Assembly: GCA_016201045.1 (NCBI GenBank)
Contig: JACQDM010000002.1
Location: forward strand, 558,001 to 622,000
Direction: 5' to 3'
From: Afipia sp.
Lineage (GTDB): Bacteria > Pseudomonadota > Alphaproteobacteria > Rhizobiales > Xanthobacteraceae
DNA length: 64,000 nt
The translations under genes and the position numbers were made by a program. The notes under the pieces are model-generated. The model ran no database searches. It was not told the DNA's origin and saw only the letters and a program-made list of their open reading frames with translations. Shown one piece after another: positions 1-9,018 of this stretch (positions within the stretch are counted from its first letter, which is position 1; the number at the start of each line of letters is the position of its first letter).

Positions 1-1
1 C

Positions 2-1384
2 GGCAACGTCACCGGCAGCGTCCCGCAGGTTCTGAAATTCGGTAACGACTTCCTGCCGTCGCAGCCGACCACGGCGGTAACTTATCGTGCCAACCTCGCA
101 AGCTATCCGCTGACCACCAAGCACGACACGTCGTCGCCCGGTTCGGAGTTGCTCAACGTCGCTGATTTTACGGCGAACCCGAGCATTATCGGCACACCGG
201 CAACGCCGTTTGCAAACGCCTCGAAATCCGGAACCCAGCAAAACAGCAAGCTGACGACGCCAACCGCGATTAGCGGATCGACCTTGCTGTCCGGTCTGTC
301 GAATACCGACTCGATCACGTCGAACTTCGGCATCGGCGACACCATTACCGTCAACGGCACTCCGATCACATTTACGGCTTCGGGCGGTACGAACGACGCG
401 ACTCATATTACGGTCGATTCGACAATCAACGCCCTGCTCGGCAAGATCGATGCAATCACGAACAACACCACGAATCCATCGAGCGTCAGCGGCACAGGCG
501 TTGTCACGATCAACACCGGCCTGAACAACAACGTTTCGATCACAACCAACAACGCGTCGGCGCTTGGCGCGCTCGGCTTTGTCGGCACTGTTTCCGCTAC
601 CCGTACGGGCGGCGGCACGGTCGGTGTCGGAACCGTTATCGGCTCTGATCAGCAGGCCTTTATCAACGAGTCCGTGAGCGGCGGCGCGGTCACCGCATAC
701 GATGTCTCCGGTTCGCCCGTCAGCCTGCAGTTCCGCTGGGCCAAGATGGACAGCGCTACGCTCGGCGCCGGTCACTCCGACGTCTGGAATATGTTCTATC
801 AGGTCGATCCGAACGCAACTGGCGGCGCGACGGCATGGCAGAACGCCGGCACCAACTTCACGTTCCAGGCGAACGGCCAGATGAATCCGGTCGTCGCGTC
901 CGTGACGCTCTCGAACGCGACTGTCGGCGGCGTATCGCTCGGCAGCCCGACTATCAATTTCGGTTCGGGCGGTCTGACGCAGTTCGCTGACGCCAACGGC
1001 AACGTGCAGGTCAACCAGATCGCGCAGGACGGCTTCCCGGCCGGTCAGCTGCAGACGGTGTCGATCAGCAACAACGGCCGCGTGGTCGGCAACTACTCCA
1101 ACGGCCGCAACATCGATCTCGCGGCGATTACGCTGGCGACGTTCAACGGCACCAACTTCCTCAAGCGCGATGACGGCGGTGCGTTCGAAGCCACCGACGA
1201 ATCCGGCGCGGCTCTCTTCGGCAAAGGCGGCACCATCGTCGGCTCGTCGCTCGAAGGATCGAACACCGACATCGCCGACGAGTTCACCAAGCTCATCGTA
1301 ACGCAGCAGGCCTATTCGGCCAACACCAAGGTCATCACCACCTCGAACCAGATGGTGCAGGACCTCCTGAACGTGCTGCGGTAA
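2..1384 (+). CDS. flgE: Flagellar hook protein FlgE (3' part)
   Basis: FlgE is the subunit of the extracellular hook joining rod and filament. The reading frame is open from base 2, so the 5' end lies before the window and about 460 codons are visible. The C-terminal third is diagnostic: a stretch beginning NGRVVGNYSNGR, then GSSLEGSNTDIADEF and a final heptad segment QQAYSANTKVITTSNQMVQDLL, which is the conserved C-terminal helix shared by hook and rod proteins. The middle is Thr/Asn/Gly-rich, as in the surface domains of alphaproteobacterial hook proteins. It is followed 46 bp later by flgK on the same strand, the usual hook-filament junction order. Family assignment is firm; total length is unknown. 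Confidence 0.95.
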   Translation, partial: GNVTGSVPQVLKFGNDFLPSQPTTAVTYRANLASYPLTTKHDTSSPGSELLNVADFTANPSIIGTPATPFANASKSGTQQNSKLTTPTAISGSTLLSGLSNTDSITSNFGIGDTITVNGTPITFTASGGTNDATHITVDSTINALLGKIDAITNNTTNPSSVSGTGVVTINTGLNNNVSITTNNASALGALGFVGTVSATRTGGGTVGVGTVIGSDQQAFINESVSGGAVTAYDVSGSPVSLQFRWAKMDSATLGAGHSDVWNMFYQVDPNATGGATAWQNAGTNFTFQANGQMNPVVASVTLSNATVGGVSLGSPTINFGSGGLTQFADANGNVQVNQIAQDGFPAGQLQTVSISNNGRVVGNYSNGRNIDLAAITLATFNGTNFLKRDDGGAFEATDESGAALFGKGGTIVGSSLEGSNTDIADEFTKLIVTQQAYSANTKVITTSNQMVQDLLNVLR

Positions 1385-1430
1385 CGCGCTGGAGTTTGCA
1401 CGCGGTGCCAATTGAGATGGACAGTTTGTT

Positions 1431-3296
1431 ATGGGTCTGAGCCAAGCTCTCAACACGGCGATCTCCGGTCTGCGTGCAAACCAGGCGGCTCTGTCGCTCG
1501 TCTCGTCGAACGTCGCCAATGCCGAAACGCCCGGTTACGTTCGCAAGACGGTTACCCAAATTCAGACGGTCGCCGGCGACAGCGCCAACGTGCGCATCAC
1601 CGGCGTCAACCGCGAGCTTGACACTTATATTCAGAAGCAGATCCTGACCGAGACGTCCGGTGCGGCCTACGCCGATGTACGCTCCAGCGCTTTGCAGAAT
1701 CTGCAGGGCGTTTACGGCGACCCCAGTTCAAGCGCGACGATCGAAGCCAATTTCAACGCGTTGACCGGCGCATTGCAGGCGCTCTCCACAAGCCCGGATT
1801 CGGCCGCAGCCAGATCGACCGTTATCAACGCCGCACAATCTCTGGCCCAGCAGCTCAATACGACCACGCAGGGAATCCAGTCGCTTCGCGCCAACGCCGA
1901 ATCCGCGATCAACGATTCCGTCAGTACGGTCAACAACGCGCTGAAGCAGATTGCGAGCATCAACACGCAGTTGCTCGGAACGTCGGGTAATGACGCGGCT
2001 TCGGCATCGCTTCTGGATCAGCGCGATCAGTATGTGACGCAGGTTGCGCAAATGATGGATATCCGCGTCGTCGATGCCGGTAACAATCAGATCAACGTTT
2101 TCACCAACTCCGGTGTACAGCTTGTCGGCAGCGAGGCAGCGACCTTGAGCTTTAATGCGCAAGGTACGATAACGCCGAACACGCTATGGAATTCCGACCC
2201 GACCAAAAGCAATGTCGGCTCGATTACGCTGACCTTTCCGCATGGCGGCAGCGTCGATCTCGTGGCGACCAATGCCATACGTTCGGGCGCGATCGCGGGC
2301 TATCTCGATCTTCGCGACAAGACGCTTGTTCAGGCCCAGACGCAGGTCGACCAGCTTGCAGCGTCTCTGTCGAGCGCGATGTCGGATATCACAACCAGCG
2401 GAAGTGCCGTCACGGGTCCGCCGGCCGGCTTTTCCGTCGATCTCGCTAACGTTCAGAACGGCAACACCGTCAATTTCAGCTACACCGATACATCGACTGG
2501 CAAGGTCCATAACGTGACAGTCGTGCGCGTGGACGATCCGTCCGCGCTGCCGCTGTCGAACAACGCGACTATCGATCCCAACGACGAGGTTATCGGCATC
2601 AGCTTCGCAGGCGGTGCTGCGTCCGTTGCGTCGCAGCTCAACACTGCGCTCAGCGCTGCCAATGTCCAGTTCACCTCATCCGGCACGACGCTTCAAATTC
2701 TCGACGGTTCAGGCAGCGGCCTCACCCCGATCAACTCGGCTTCGACAACAACAACTGTCACTTCGCTGACCAGCGGCAATGCGCAGCTTCCCCTGTTCAC
2801 GGACAACGGATCGCCCTACACCGGCGCGATCACCGGCAACGGATCGCAGCAGATCGGCCTCGCCGGACGCATCTCGGTCAATACGGCGTTGATCGGCGAC
2901 CCGTCGCGACTGATCGTCTACAATACCTCGCCGCTGACGGCAGCCGGCGACACGACGCGCTCCGACTTCATTCTGTCGCAGTTGACCAGCGGCTCCTTTT
3001 ATTATTCGCCGCAGACCGGCATCGGATCGACGAATTCGCCGTTCAAGGGAACGCTGTTGGATTTTACGCAGCAGTTCACGAGCGCGCAGGGTCAGGCGGC
3101 GGCGTCCGCCAAGCAGGTCGCCAGCGGTCAGGACGTCGTGCTCTCGACCCTGCAGAACAAACTCAACCAATCGTCGGGCGTGAACATCGACGACGAAATG
3201 GCTCATCTCCTTGCGCTGCAGAATGCCTACTCGGCCAATGCGCGCGTGATGTCGGCGGTGAAGGACATGTTCACGTCGCTCCTCCAGTCAATCTGA
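1431..3296 (+). CDS. flgK: Flagellar hook-associated protein FlgK (HAP1)
   Basis: FlgK is the first hook-filament junction protein. The 621-residue product has the N-terminal rod/hook signature (MGLSQALNTAISGLRANQ... NVANAETPGY) and the C-terminal helix (DDEMAHLLALQNAYSANARV) that bracket all FlgK proteins; the variable Ser/Thr/Asn-rich part lies between. Length fits the family in Rhizobiales. ATG at 1431 gives the canonical FlgK N-terminus. It sits 46 bp after flgE and 7 bp before flgL, so the three probably form one transcript. Confidence 0.96.
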   Translation: MGLSQALNTAISGLRANQAALSLVSSNVANAETPGYVRKTVTQIQTVAGDSANVRITGVNRELDTYIQKQILTETSGAAYADVRSSALQNLQGVYGDPSSSATIEANFNALTGALQALSTSPDSAAARSTVINAAQSLAQQLNTTTQGIQSLRANAESAINDSVSTVNNALKQIASINTQLLGTSGNDAASASLLDQRDQYVTQVAQMMDIRVVDAGNNQINVFTNSGVQLVGSEAATLSFNAQGTITPNTLWNSDPTKSNVGSITLTFPHGGSVDLVATNAIRSGAIAGYLDLRDKTLVQAQTQVDQLAASLSSAMSDITTSGSAVTGPPAGFSVDLANVQNGNTVNFSYTDTSTGKVHNVTVVRVDDPSALPLSNNATIDPNDEVIGISFAGGAASVASQLNTALSAANVQFTSSGTTLQILDGSGSGLTPINSASTTTTVTSLTSGNAQLPLFTDNGSPYTGAITGNGSQQIGLAGRISVNTALIGDPSRLIVYNTSPLTAAGDTTRSDFILSQLTSGSFYYSPQTGIGSTNSPFKGTLLDFTQQFTSAQGQAAASAKQVASGQDVVLSTLQNKLNQSSGVNIDDEMAHLLALQNAYSANARVMSAVKDMFTSLLQSI

Positions 3297-3303
3297 GGTC
3301 CTC

Positions 3304-4809
3304 ATGGCAATCGATGGCGTTAGCGGCCGGACAAACTATCTGGGTTCGTCCATCCTCAACATTCAGAGTCAGCTGAACGATCTCACCCAGCAGCTTTCCA
3401 GCGGCCAGAAGTCAAGCACCTATGCCGGTCTCGGCGTTGATCGCGGTTTTGCTACTGGCTTGCGCGCGCAATTGTCGGCGCTCAGCAGCTATGGCGACAC
3501 GGCGACCAACGTGAACACACGCATCAGCGTTGCCAATCTGTCGCTGCAGAGCCTGGTCGATTCGGCGAGCACGACCAAGGCTGCAGCGATCGGATCGTCG
3601 ATCACGCTCGACAATTCAGGACAGACCGCTGGACAAAAAACCGCATATGCTGCTTTCCTGCAATCCGTCGCTGCGCTCAACACTCAGTCTGGCGGGCGCT
3701 ATCTCTTCTCAGGCCGCGCAACTGACACGCCTGCGACGGCCCCTGCCGATGTCATTCTCAATGGCACCAACACGCAGGCGGGCCTGAAGCAGGTCATTTC
3801 CGAACGAAACGCTGCCGATCTCGGCGTCGGCAGCATGGGCCGCCTTGTGGTGACGTCACCTGCTCCAACGCAGGTCACGTTGTCCGAAGAAGCTGCAGGT
3901 TTGCCGTTCGGCATGAAGCTGGCGTCCGTGTCGGGTTCTTTCACAGCCGGCGGAACCATCACGCCTGTCGGCGGATCGCCTGCGAGCACGACAATCGACC
4001 TTGGCGCAACAAATCCGGGCGAAGGCGACAAAATCAACGTCACCTTCACGTTGCCGGATGGCAGTTCGGAGCAGATTCAGCTCACGGCGACCTCGGCGGT
4101 GCCTACTCCCGCCGGTTCATTCGCGATCGGAGCAAATTCCACGGCTACCGCTGCCAATCTCAGCGCTGCGCTGACGGCGTCGATTCAAAATCTGTCGAAC
4201 ACATCTCTCGTCGCGGCTTCGGCGGTACAAGCTGCCAATAACTTCTTCGACGAGCCGCCGCTCCGTGTCGGCACCTCACCGTTCAATACGGCCACGACGC
4301 TGGTCGCCGGAACGCCGACAAACACCGTGAGCTGGTACACCGGCGAAACCGGCACCGATCCGGCGCGCGGTACGGCAGTGGCCAAGGTCGATCAATCGAT
4401 CACCGTGCAATACGGCATGCGCGCCGACGAGCAGGCGTTCAAGAACCAGCTTCAGACCCTCGCGGTCTATGCGGCAGTTACGACGTCGGTCAGCGACCCG
4501 AACGCCAATGCACAGATTACGGCACTCAATCAGCGTGTCACGAACAGTCTTGCGACCCAGCCGGGCCAGCAGACGATTCAAGATGTTCAGGCGGATCTGG
4601 CCGGTGCCCAGTCTGCGGTCAAGCAGGCGACAGACCGCCAGGCCCAAACCGCCAATCTCGCGCAGACGATGCTGGAATCGATCGAGGGTATCGACAATAA
4701 TGAGGTCGCCACGAAAATTCTGGCGCTTCAAACCAGCCTGCAGGCGTCGTACCAGACCACGGCCCAGCTCTATCAGACGAGTCTGCTGAAATATCTGCCG
4801 ATCGGCTGA
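3304..4809 (+). CDS. flgL: Flagellar hook-associated protein FlgL (HAP3, flagellin-like)
   Basis: FlgL is the second junction protein, placed between FlgK and the filament. The 501-residue product has a flagellin-like N-terminal coil (LNIQSQLNDLTQQLSSGQKS) and C-terminal coil (NNEVATKILALQTSLQASYQTTAQLYQ), with a longer central region than the enterobacterial protein (about 317 aa). The ATG follows the flgK stop by 7 bp, with GAGG just upstream as ribosome binding site. A hairpin at 4836-4866 closes the flgEKL run. An additional flagellin is the only alternative, but order and the Leu-Leu-Lys-Tyr end favour FlgL. Confidence 0.92.
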   Translation: MAIDGVSGRTNYLGSSILNIQSQLNDLTQQLSSGQKSSTYAGLGVDRGFATGLRAQLSALSSYGDTATNVNTRISVANLSLQSLVDSASTTKAAAIGSSITLDNSGQTAGQKTAYAAFLQSVAALNTQSGGRYLFSGRATDTPATAPADVILNGTNTQAGLKQVISERNAADLGVGSMGRLVVTSPAPTQVTLSEEAAGLPFGMKLASVSGSFTAGGTITPVGGSPASTTIDLGATNPGEGDKINVTFTLPDGSSEQIQLTATSAVPTPAGSFAIGANSTATAANLSAALTASIQNLSNTSLVAASAVQAANNFFDEPPLRVGTSPFNTATTLVAGTPTNTVSWYTGETGTDPARGTAVAKVDQSITVQYGMRADEQAFKNQLQTLAVYAAVTTSVSDPNANAQITALNQRVTNSLATQPGQQTIQDVQADLAGAQSAVKQATDRQAQTANLAQTMLESIEGIDNNEVATKILALQTSLQASYQTTAQLYQTSLLKYLPIG

Positions 4810-4835
4810 TCGTACTCTATTTTACACTCCGCAAA

Positions 4836-4866
4836 CGAAAAAGGCTTCCTTCTGGAAGCCGTTTCG
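4836..4866. terminator. Bidirectional hairpin between flgL and flbT
   Basis: GGCTTCC (4843-4849) pairs with GGAAGCC (4854-4860) around a TTCT loop, extended by CGAAA/TTTCG arms. Read on the - strand the stem is followed by TTTTTCG, so it best serves as the intrinsic terminator of flbT. Read on the + strand it is followed by GTTTCG and could also stop flgL. Confidence 0.7.
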
Positions 4867-4887
4867 TGCCGTCGTTTGCGTGTGGTG

Positions 4888-5310
4888 TCAGGCAGCGCCG
4901 CGGATAGATCTCTTACCTTCGGTCTTTGCCTTGGCGAGAAGCTCCGCCTCGTAGGCGATCAGCTTTTTCGATTCCTTGAGGGCTTTATAATAGTCGCCGC
5001 TTAAGATGTAGTTATTGATCTCCTGAATGGCGTCGGCCGTGCTCGGAGCGGCGCTGAGAAGATCGCGCATGAGATCGAAATAGACCCGGTGGTGTTCCTG
5101 CGGGTCTTCCGAAATATACATCAGCTGGACCGCGAGATAGAGCAGCTTGGCCGGCGTGTCGGCGGTCGCAGGCGTCAAAATGTCTTTCTCACGAAGGATC
5201 GGAATCTTCTCGCCCTCGATGAGCAACTTGGCACGCTGCTCGGTATTGGTAATGACGCATGAGCCGATAATGATACGCTCGTTCGGCTTGAGTTCGACCT
5301 TCAACGCCAT
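4888..5310 (-). CDS. flbT: Flagellar biosynthesis repressor FlbT
   Basis: FlbT is a post-transcriptional regulator that in Caulobacter binds the flagellin mRNA leader and destabilises it; FlaF opposes it. The protein opens MALKVELKPNERIIIGSCVI, the conserved FlbT start, and continues with the TPAKLLYLAVQLMYI helix. The frame remains open upstream to 5469, but ATG 5310 is chosen because GGAG lies at a normal distance before it and the family N-terminus begins here, giving 140 residues (family about 130-150). It is divergent from the flagellin gene, with a CtrA-like box between. Confidence 0.93.
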   Translation of the reverse strand: MALKVELKPNERIIIGSCVITNTEQRAKLLIEGEKIPILREKDILTPATADTPAKLLYLAVQLMYISEDPQEHHRVYFDLMRDLLSAAPSTADAIQEINNYILSGDYYKALKESKKLIAYEAELLAKAKTEGKRSIRGAA

Positions 5311-5606
5311 CTGCATTCTCCGGACGGGAAACTGTTTCAAATTATATCGGTGTTGGTGACGATCCTTTCCCATCATGGTTAATGCGGCGTAAATTTTCGG
5401 CGCGCCCTCCAATCGCCCGTTGTGAAAATCTGCTGGCAAATCAAAGCAACGGTAAAAAACACTAGTCAATCCGGAACGATCCGCGCGCCGGAGGTCAGTT
5501 CCGATTCATGCTTTTTTAGACTGTTGGTTCCAATGTGGGCAAAGGCGCCAGCGAAAGTTGGCGTTGCGCTCACACACTTTGCGTTCTTCACCAGAAAGGT
5601 AGACCA
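5311..5606. promoter_or_regulatory. flbT/flagellin divergent control region with CtrA-like box
   Basis: This 296-bp gap holds no credible gene. On the - strand, bases 5393-5379 read TTTA-N7-TTAACC, one base off the CtrA full-site TTAA-N7-TTAA, about 70-85 bp upstream of the flbT start. Before the flagellin ATG (5607) there is an AAAGG ribosome binding site near 5595. I looked for a GG-N10-GC sigma-54 element in front of the flagellin gene and found only candidates with the wrong spacing. FlbT would be expected to act on the flagellin leader transcribed from here. Confidence 0.55.
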
Positions 5607-7577
5607 ATGTCTAGTATCGTTCTCTCGGCGTCAGTACGCCAAAACCTGCTGTCGCTTCAGTCGACCGCGGACCTCCTGTCGACCACCCAGAACCGCCTTG
5701 CCACCGGCAAGAAGGTCAACTCGGCTCTCGACAACCCGACCAACTACTTCACGGCTGCTTCTCTCGACAGCCGCGCCAGCGACATCAACAATCTTCTCGA
5801 CGGTATCGGCAACGGCGTGCAGGTTCTGCAGGCTGCCAACACCGGCATCTCGTCGCTCCAGAAGCTGATCGACAGCGCGAAGTCGGTCGCTAACCAGGCT
5901 CTGCAGACGCAGGTCGGTTACACCAAGTCGTCCTTGACCAGCGCCGCGATCACCGGCGCAACCGGCGCCAACCTGCTTGGCACCGCTGGTTCGGCAACCT
6001 CCGGCACCGTCACCGCTGGCGCGTTCTCGACCGTCAACGTCTCGGGCACGGGTTCGGCTGCGACCGCCGCTACGACGGTCAACGGCTCGGGCTTCGCTAC
6101 TCTCGACGTTTCGTCCGGCTCGGTCGGCTTCAACCTGAGCGTGGATGGCACTTCGCAGGCCATCCTGATCAACGCGGCTGCAGTCACTGCCTTCACTGGC
6201 GCTGGCGGTACGATCGCTGGTTCGGCAGCCGCTCTGACGGGCGCTGACGTTGCCAAGATCATCAACTACCAGTTCAACGGCAATACGACTGCGACCACCC
6301 CTGTTACGTTCAGCGCCGGCGAACTTCACGTCGCGTCGGGCACGACGGGTGCATCGTCGAACGTCACACTCAGTGGCTTCAGCGGCACGCCAAACGGCGG
6401 TTCGCTGGGTCTTGCTCCTGCGAACAACTCGGGTTCGGCTCTGGTTCCGGCTGCGTCGGATGCCTTCACTGTGACCATCGATGGCAACGCTCACAGCGTC
6501 ACGCTGAGCGCGGCGACGGTGTCGACCTACAACACAACCGGCCCAGGCCTCGGCTCGCCGATCAACGCAGCCAGCCTCAGCGCAACGGATGTTGCCAACC
6601 TGATCAACTATCAGGTCGGCAGCTCGGTCGCGAGCGTTGTCGGTGGTGCTCTGAAGTTCACGTCTTCGACGACGGGTGCTTCGTCCAGCATTGCTCTGTC
6701 GGCAGTCACAGCCGCCGGCACGGCGTCCGGATCGACCGGTATCGTCTCGGCCAACAACACTGGCTCCGCCGGTGTGAACGCGCTGAACGGCAAAACACTG
6801 ACCATCGCTTCAACGGGCGGCGGTACTGCAACCAGCATCACCTTCGGCACAGGTGGTGGCCAGGTTTCGACGCTCGATCAGCTCAACACTGCTCTGGCTG
6901 CGAACAACCTGCAGGCCACGATCGATACCACGGGTGTTCTGACCCTGACCACCACCAACGACTCGGCATCGGCTAACATCGGTGCGATCGGCGGTACGGC
7001 GGTTTCGGTTGGCGGTGCGCCGTTCGCAACCTCGACGGTTGTCAACGCGGTTGCCGATCCGAACTCGCAGGCTACTCGTGCGAACCTCGTGTCGCAGTAC
7101 AACAACATCCTGTCGCAGATCAACACGACCTCGCAGGACTCGTCGTACAACGGCATCAACCTGCTCAATGGCGATCAGCTCAAGCTGACCTTCAACGAAA
7201 CCGGCAAGTCGACCCTGAACATCACGGGCGTCAACTTCAGCGCGGCCGGCCTCGGCCTGTCCTCGCTGACCTCTGGCACGGACTTCATCGACAACGCATC
7301 GACCAACACGGTCCTGTCGTCGCTGAACACCGCCAGCAGCCAGCTTCGTTCGCAGGCTTCGGCTTTGGGTTCGAACTTGTCGATCGTGCAGATCCGTCAG
7401 GACTTCTCGAAGAACCTGATCAACGTTCTGCAGACCGGCTCGTCCAACCTGACGCTCGCCGACACCAACGAAGAAGCGGCGAACAGCCAGGCTCTCTCGA
7501 CCCGTCAGTCGATCGCGGTTTCCGCGCTCGCTCTGGCCAACCAGTCGCAGCAGAGCGTTCTTCAGCTCCTCCGCTAA
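5607..7577 (+). CDS. fliC: Flagellin (long, 656 aa)
   Basis: Major filament subunit, exported through the flagellar type III system. The conserved ends are clear: N-terminus MSSIVLSASVRQNLLSLQST with TGKKVNSALDNPTNYF, and C-terminus NEEAANSQALSTRQ...ALANQSQQSVLQLL. The start at 5607 is preceded by AAAGG; the frame is open further upstream but without family similarity. At 656 residues it is more than twice the usual 270-residue alphaproteobacterial flagellin and resembles the long flagellins of Bradyrhizobium thick flagella. The extra length is a Ser/Thr/Gly-rich central region containing an internal duplication (about 6122-6445 and 6460-6775). A strong terminator follows. flaF and flbT flank it. 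Confidence 0.96.
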   Translation: MSSIVLSASVRQNLLSLQSTADLLSTTQNRLATGKKVNSALDNPTNYFTAASLDSRASDINNLLDGIGNGVQVLQAANTGISSLQKLIDSAKSVANQALQTQVGYTKSSLTSAAITGATGANLLGTAGSATSGTVTAGAFSTVNVSGTGSAATAATTVNGSGFATLDVSSGSVGFNLSVDGTSQAILINAAAVTAFTGAGGTIAGSAAALTGADVAKIINYQFNGNTTATTPVTFSAGELHVASGTTGASSNVTLSGFSGTPNGGSLGLAPANNSGSALVPAASDAFTVTIDGNAHSVTLSAATVSTYNTTGPGLGSPINAASLSATDVANLINYQVGSSVASVVGGALKFTSSTTGASSSIALSAVTAAGTASGSTGIVSANNTGSAGVNALNGKTLTIASTGGGTATSITFGTGGGQVSTLDQLNTALAANNLQATIDTTGVLTLTTTNDSASANIGAIGGTAVSVGGAPFATSTVVNAVADPNSQATRANLVSQYNNILSQINTTSQDSSYNGINLLNGDQLKLTFNETGKSTLNITGVNFSAAGLGLSSLTSGTDFIDNASTNTVLSSLNTASSQLRSQASALGSNLSIVQIRQDFSKNLINVLQTGSSNLTLADTNEEAANSQALSTRQSIAVSALALANQSQQSVLQLLR

Positions 7578-7602
7578 TAGCGAAGAAGCAACTCAAGACA
7601 GG

Positions 7603-7631
7603 AAACGGCGGGGGAAACCCCGCCGTTTTTC
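7603..7631 (+). terminator. Intrinsic terminator of the flagellin gene
   Basis: Perfect stem CGGCGGGG (7606-7613) and CCCCGCCG (7618-7625) closed by a GAAA tetraloop, preceded by AAA and followed by TTTTT. It lies about 25 bp after the flagellin stop and is the strongest terminator in the first 20 kb. Confidence 0.92.
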
Positions 7632-7749
7632 TATTTGCGGGGGAGTAAGACACAGGCCGTCAACCAAGAAGTAATCATATTTTAAGCGACCCGCTTTAGT
7701 GTTTCCGGGCTGGATTGGGGTCCGGCGATAACAGATTTCGGGGAATTGA

Positions 7750-8115
7750 ATGTCTAACGCCGCTCAGGCCTACGCAAAGACCGCCCAGACCACTGCCTCT
7801 CCGCGCGAGATCGAAGCGCAGGCCCTCTTGAAGGCCGCGAACAAGCTGCAGGATGTGGTTGCGAACTGGGGCAAGCCTGATACCGACGTCGACTCTGCGG
7901 TGCTGTTCAACCGCAAGCTATGGTCGATCCTGCTCAGCGCCGTATCGAGCGACGAGAACCCGCAGTCGATCGAGATTCGCCAGAACATCGCCAATATCGG
8001 CACCTTCGTCATGACCCAGACGATGGAAATGCAGATGAATCCGAAGCGCGAGCTGTTGAAGCCGCTGATCGACATCAACTGCAATCTCGCCGCCGGCCTG
8101 TCGGGCCGCGCATAG
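7750..8115 (+). CDS. flaF: Flagellar biosynthesis regulator FlaF
   Basis: FlaF is a small helical protein required for flagellin synthesis or export and is the functional counterpart of FlbT. The 121-residue product matches the family: N-terminal Y-AKTAQTTASPREIEAQALLKAA, the W-LLSAVSS-type middle (KLWSILLSAVSSDENPQ) and C-terminal ...LIDINCNLAAGLSG. ATG 7750 is preceded by GGGGAATTGA. It follows the flagellin terminator, so it needs its own promoter or read-through. Confidence 0.94.
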   Translation: MSNAAQAYAKTAQTTASPREIEAQALLKAANKLQDVVANWGKPDTDVDSAVLFNRKLWSILLSAVSSDENPQSIEIRQNIANIGTFVMTQTMEMQMNPKRELLKPLIDINCNLAAGLSGRA

Positions 8116-8136
8116 TCACAAAAAACGGGACCGCCC

Positions 8137-8502
8137 GTGGCCGACATCTACAGCATCATCTCTTCGAATTATGCCGCCGTCGGCAATATGACGAACTATT
8201 CGAAGACGCCGTATGTGCCGGTGGATGCGCCGAGCTATCAGGGCACCTGGACCGGCAACTACGCGAACAACGACAAGTTCACGATCCAAATCTCCAACGT
8301 CATCGGATTTCGTGCCAAGGTCCGCTACCAGAGCGGATCCACCGTCAAGTATCAGGATGTCTTGATCAAAGATAATTCGTTCAAGTTCGGCGATTCCAAA
8401 TTCACGCTGACCAGAGCAGGCGTCGCGCAGATTAAGACCGTCATGACCAACGCTGCAACCGGCGCGCAGTCGCTCGAGACAGCATACGCCAATCAAAGCT
8501 AG
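8137..8502 (+). CDS. Unknown 121-residue protein downstream of flaF
   Basis: GTG at 8137 opens a 121-residue frame only 21 bp after the flaF stop on the same strand, so it is probably cotranscribed. No family is recognised. The first 40 residues are polar and Tyr/Asn-rich; the rest alternates in a beta-like manner (DKFTIQISNVIGFRAKVRYQ, then VKYQDVLIKDNSFKFGDSKF), suggesting a small beta-barrel or sandwich. There is no signal peptide and no membrane segment. Placement between flaF and the FlaG-like gene suggests a flagellum-related role, which is inference only. Confidence 0.8.
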   Translation: MADIYSIISSNYAAVGNMTNYSKTPYVPVDAPSYQGTWTGNYANNDKFTIQISNVIGFRAKVRYQSGSTVKYQDVLIKDNSFKFGDSKFTLTRAGVAQIKTVMTNAATGAQSLETAYANQS

Positions 8503-8513
8503 GGCTCGGCGCT

Positions 8514-8876
8514 TTAGGCCTTCATATCCGTTTTCTTGTGAACCTTGTCCTGACGCGCGATGTCCTGCGCGCGCAAATAGGCGCGGGCACGCAATCGTGC
8601 CTCATCCGGAAACTGTCGCACGACAAGCGCGGTACGATTGTCCACGACGCGATAGACGATTTCCGCAGCGGCGCGATCGATGACGACCTGACGGGACAGG
8701 CGATCGTTGGCGGCTTGCGGATTGTTCTGAACGACCACAGAATCATCGGCCGCCGTCACGGTCTTGTGCGCGGGCAAATCCGTTTGCACAGCCGACTTCG
8801 CACCCAGCGGTGTCGGTTCGACCAATGGCGGCGTAACCGATCCCCCGACCGGCTTGATGCTGAAGTCCGTACCCAT
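8514..8876 (-). CDS. FlaG-like flagellar protein
   Basis: The 120-residue product has a disordered N-terminal half and a C-terminal domain with VIDRAAAEIVYRVVDNRTAL followed by VVRQFPDEARLRARAY. That arrangement, a strand pair ending in V-R-Q-F/I-P-x-E plus a helix, is typical of FlaG, a protein that affects filament length in other bacteria. It converges on the unknown gene ending at 8502 and is the last member of the - strand block that begins at flgI. Function in alphaproteobacteria is not settled. Confidence 0.75.
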   Translation of the reverse strand: MGTDFSIKPVGGSVTPPLVEPTPLGAKSAVQTDLPAHKTVTAADDSVVVQNNPQAANDRLSRQVVIDRAAAEIVYRVVDNRTALVVRQFPDEARLRARAYLRAQDIARQDKVHKKTDMKA

Positions 8877-8990
8877 GGCAGCCTCCGGGCTTCCCTTGAG
8901 TCAAACCCCAACCCTCCCGGCAGCCATAGTGGCAGCGGCCGCATCAACGCGGTCCTTAAACGCAAGCGATGAATTGATTCAAATGTGAAA

Positions 8991-9008
8991 CGTCCGGCAA
9001 GCCGGACG
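8991..9008 (-). terminator. Hairpin after the FlgN/FlbY-like gene
   Basis: CGTCCGGC (8991-8998) and GCCGGACG (9001-9008) pair around two bases. On the - strand the stem is followed by TTTCACATTT. It lies 10 bp beyond the FlgN/FlbY-like stop and before the FlaG-like gene, so it may be a terminator or an attenuator inside the block. Confidence 0.55.
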
Positions 9009-9018
9009 AATTCAGCCG

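Noticed and set aside
5471-5606. Sigma-54 promoter in front of the flagellin gene
   Set aside because: Best GG...GC pairs are spaced 11 instead of 10 bases; not reported as a feature.
5631-6494. Arg/Ser-rich - strand frame inside the flagellin
   Set aside because: Antisense of a low-complexity Ser/Thr/Gly coding region.
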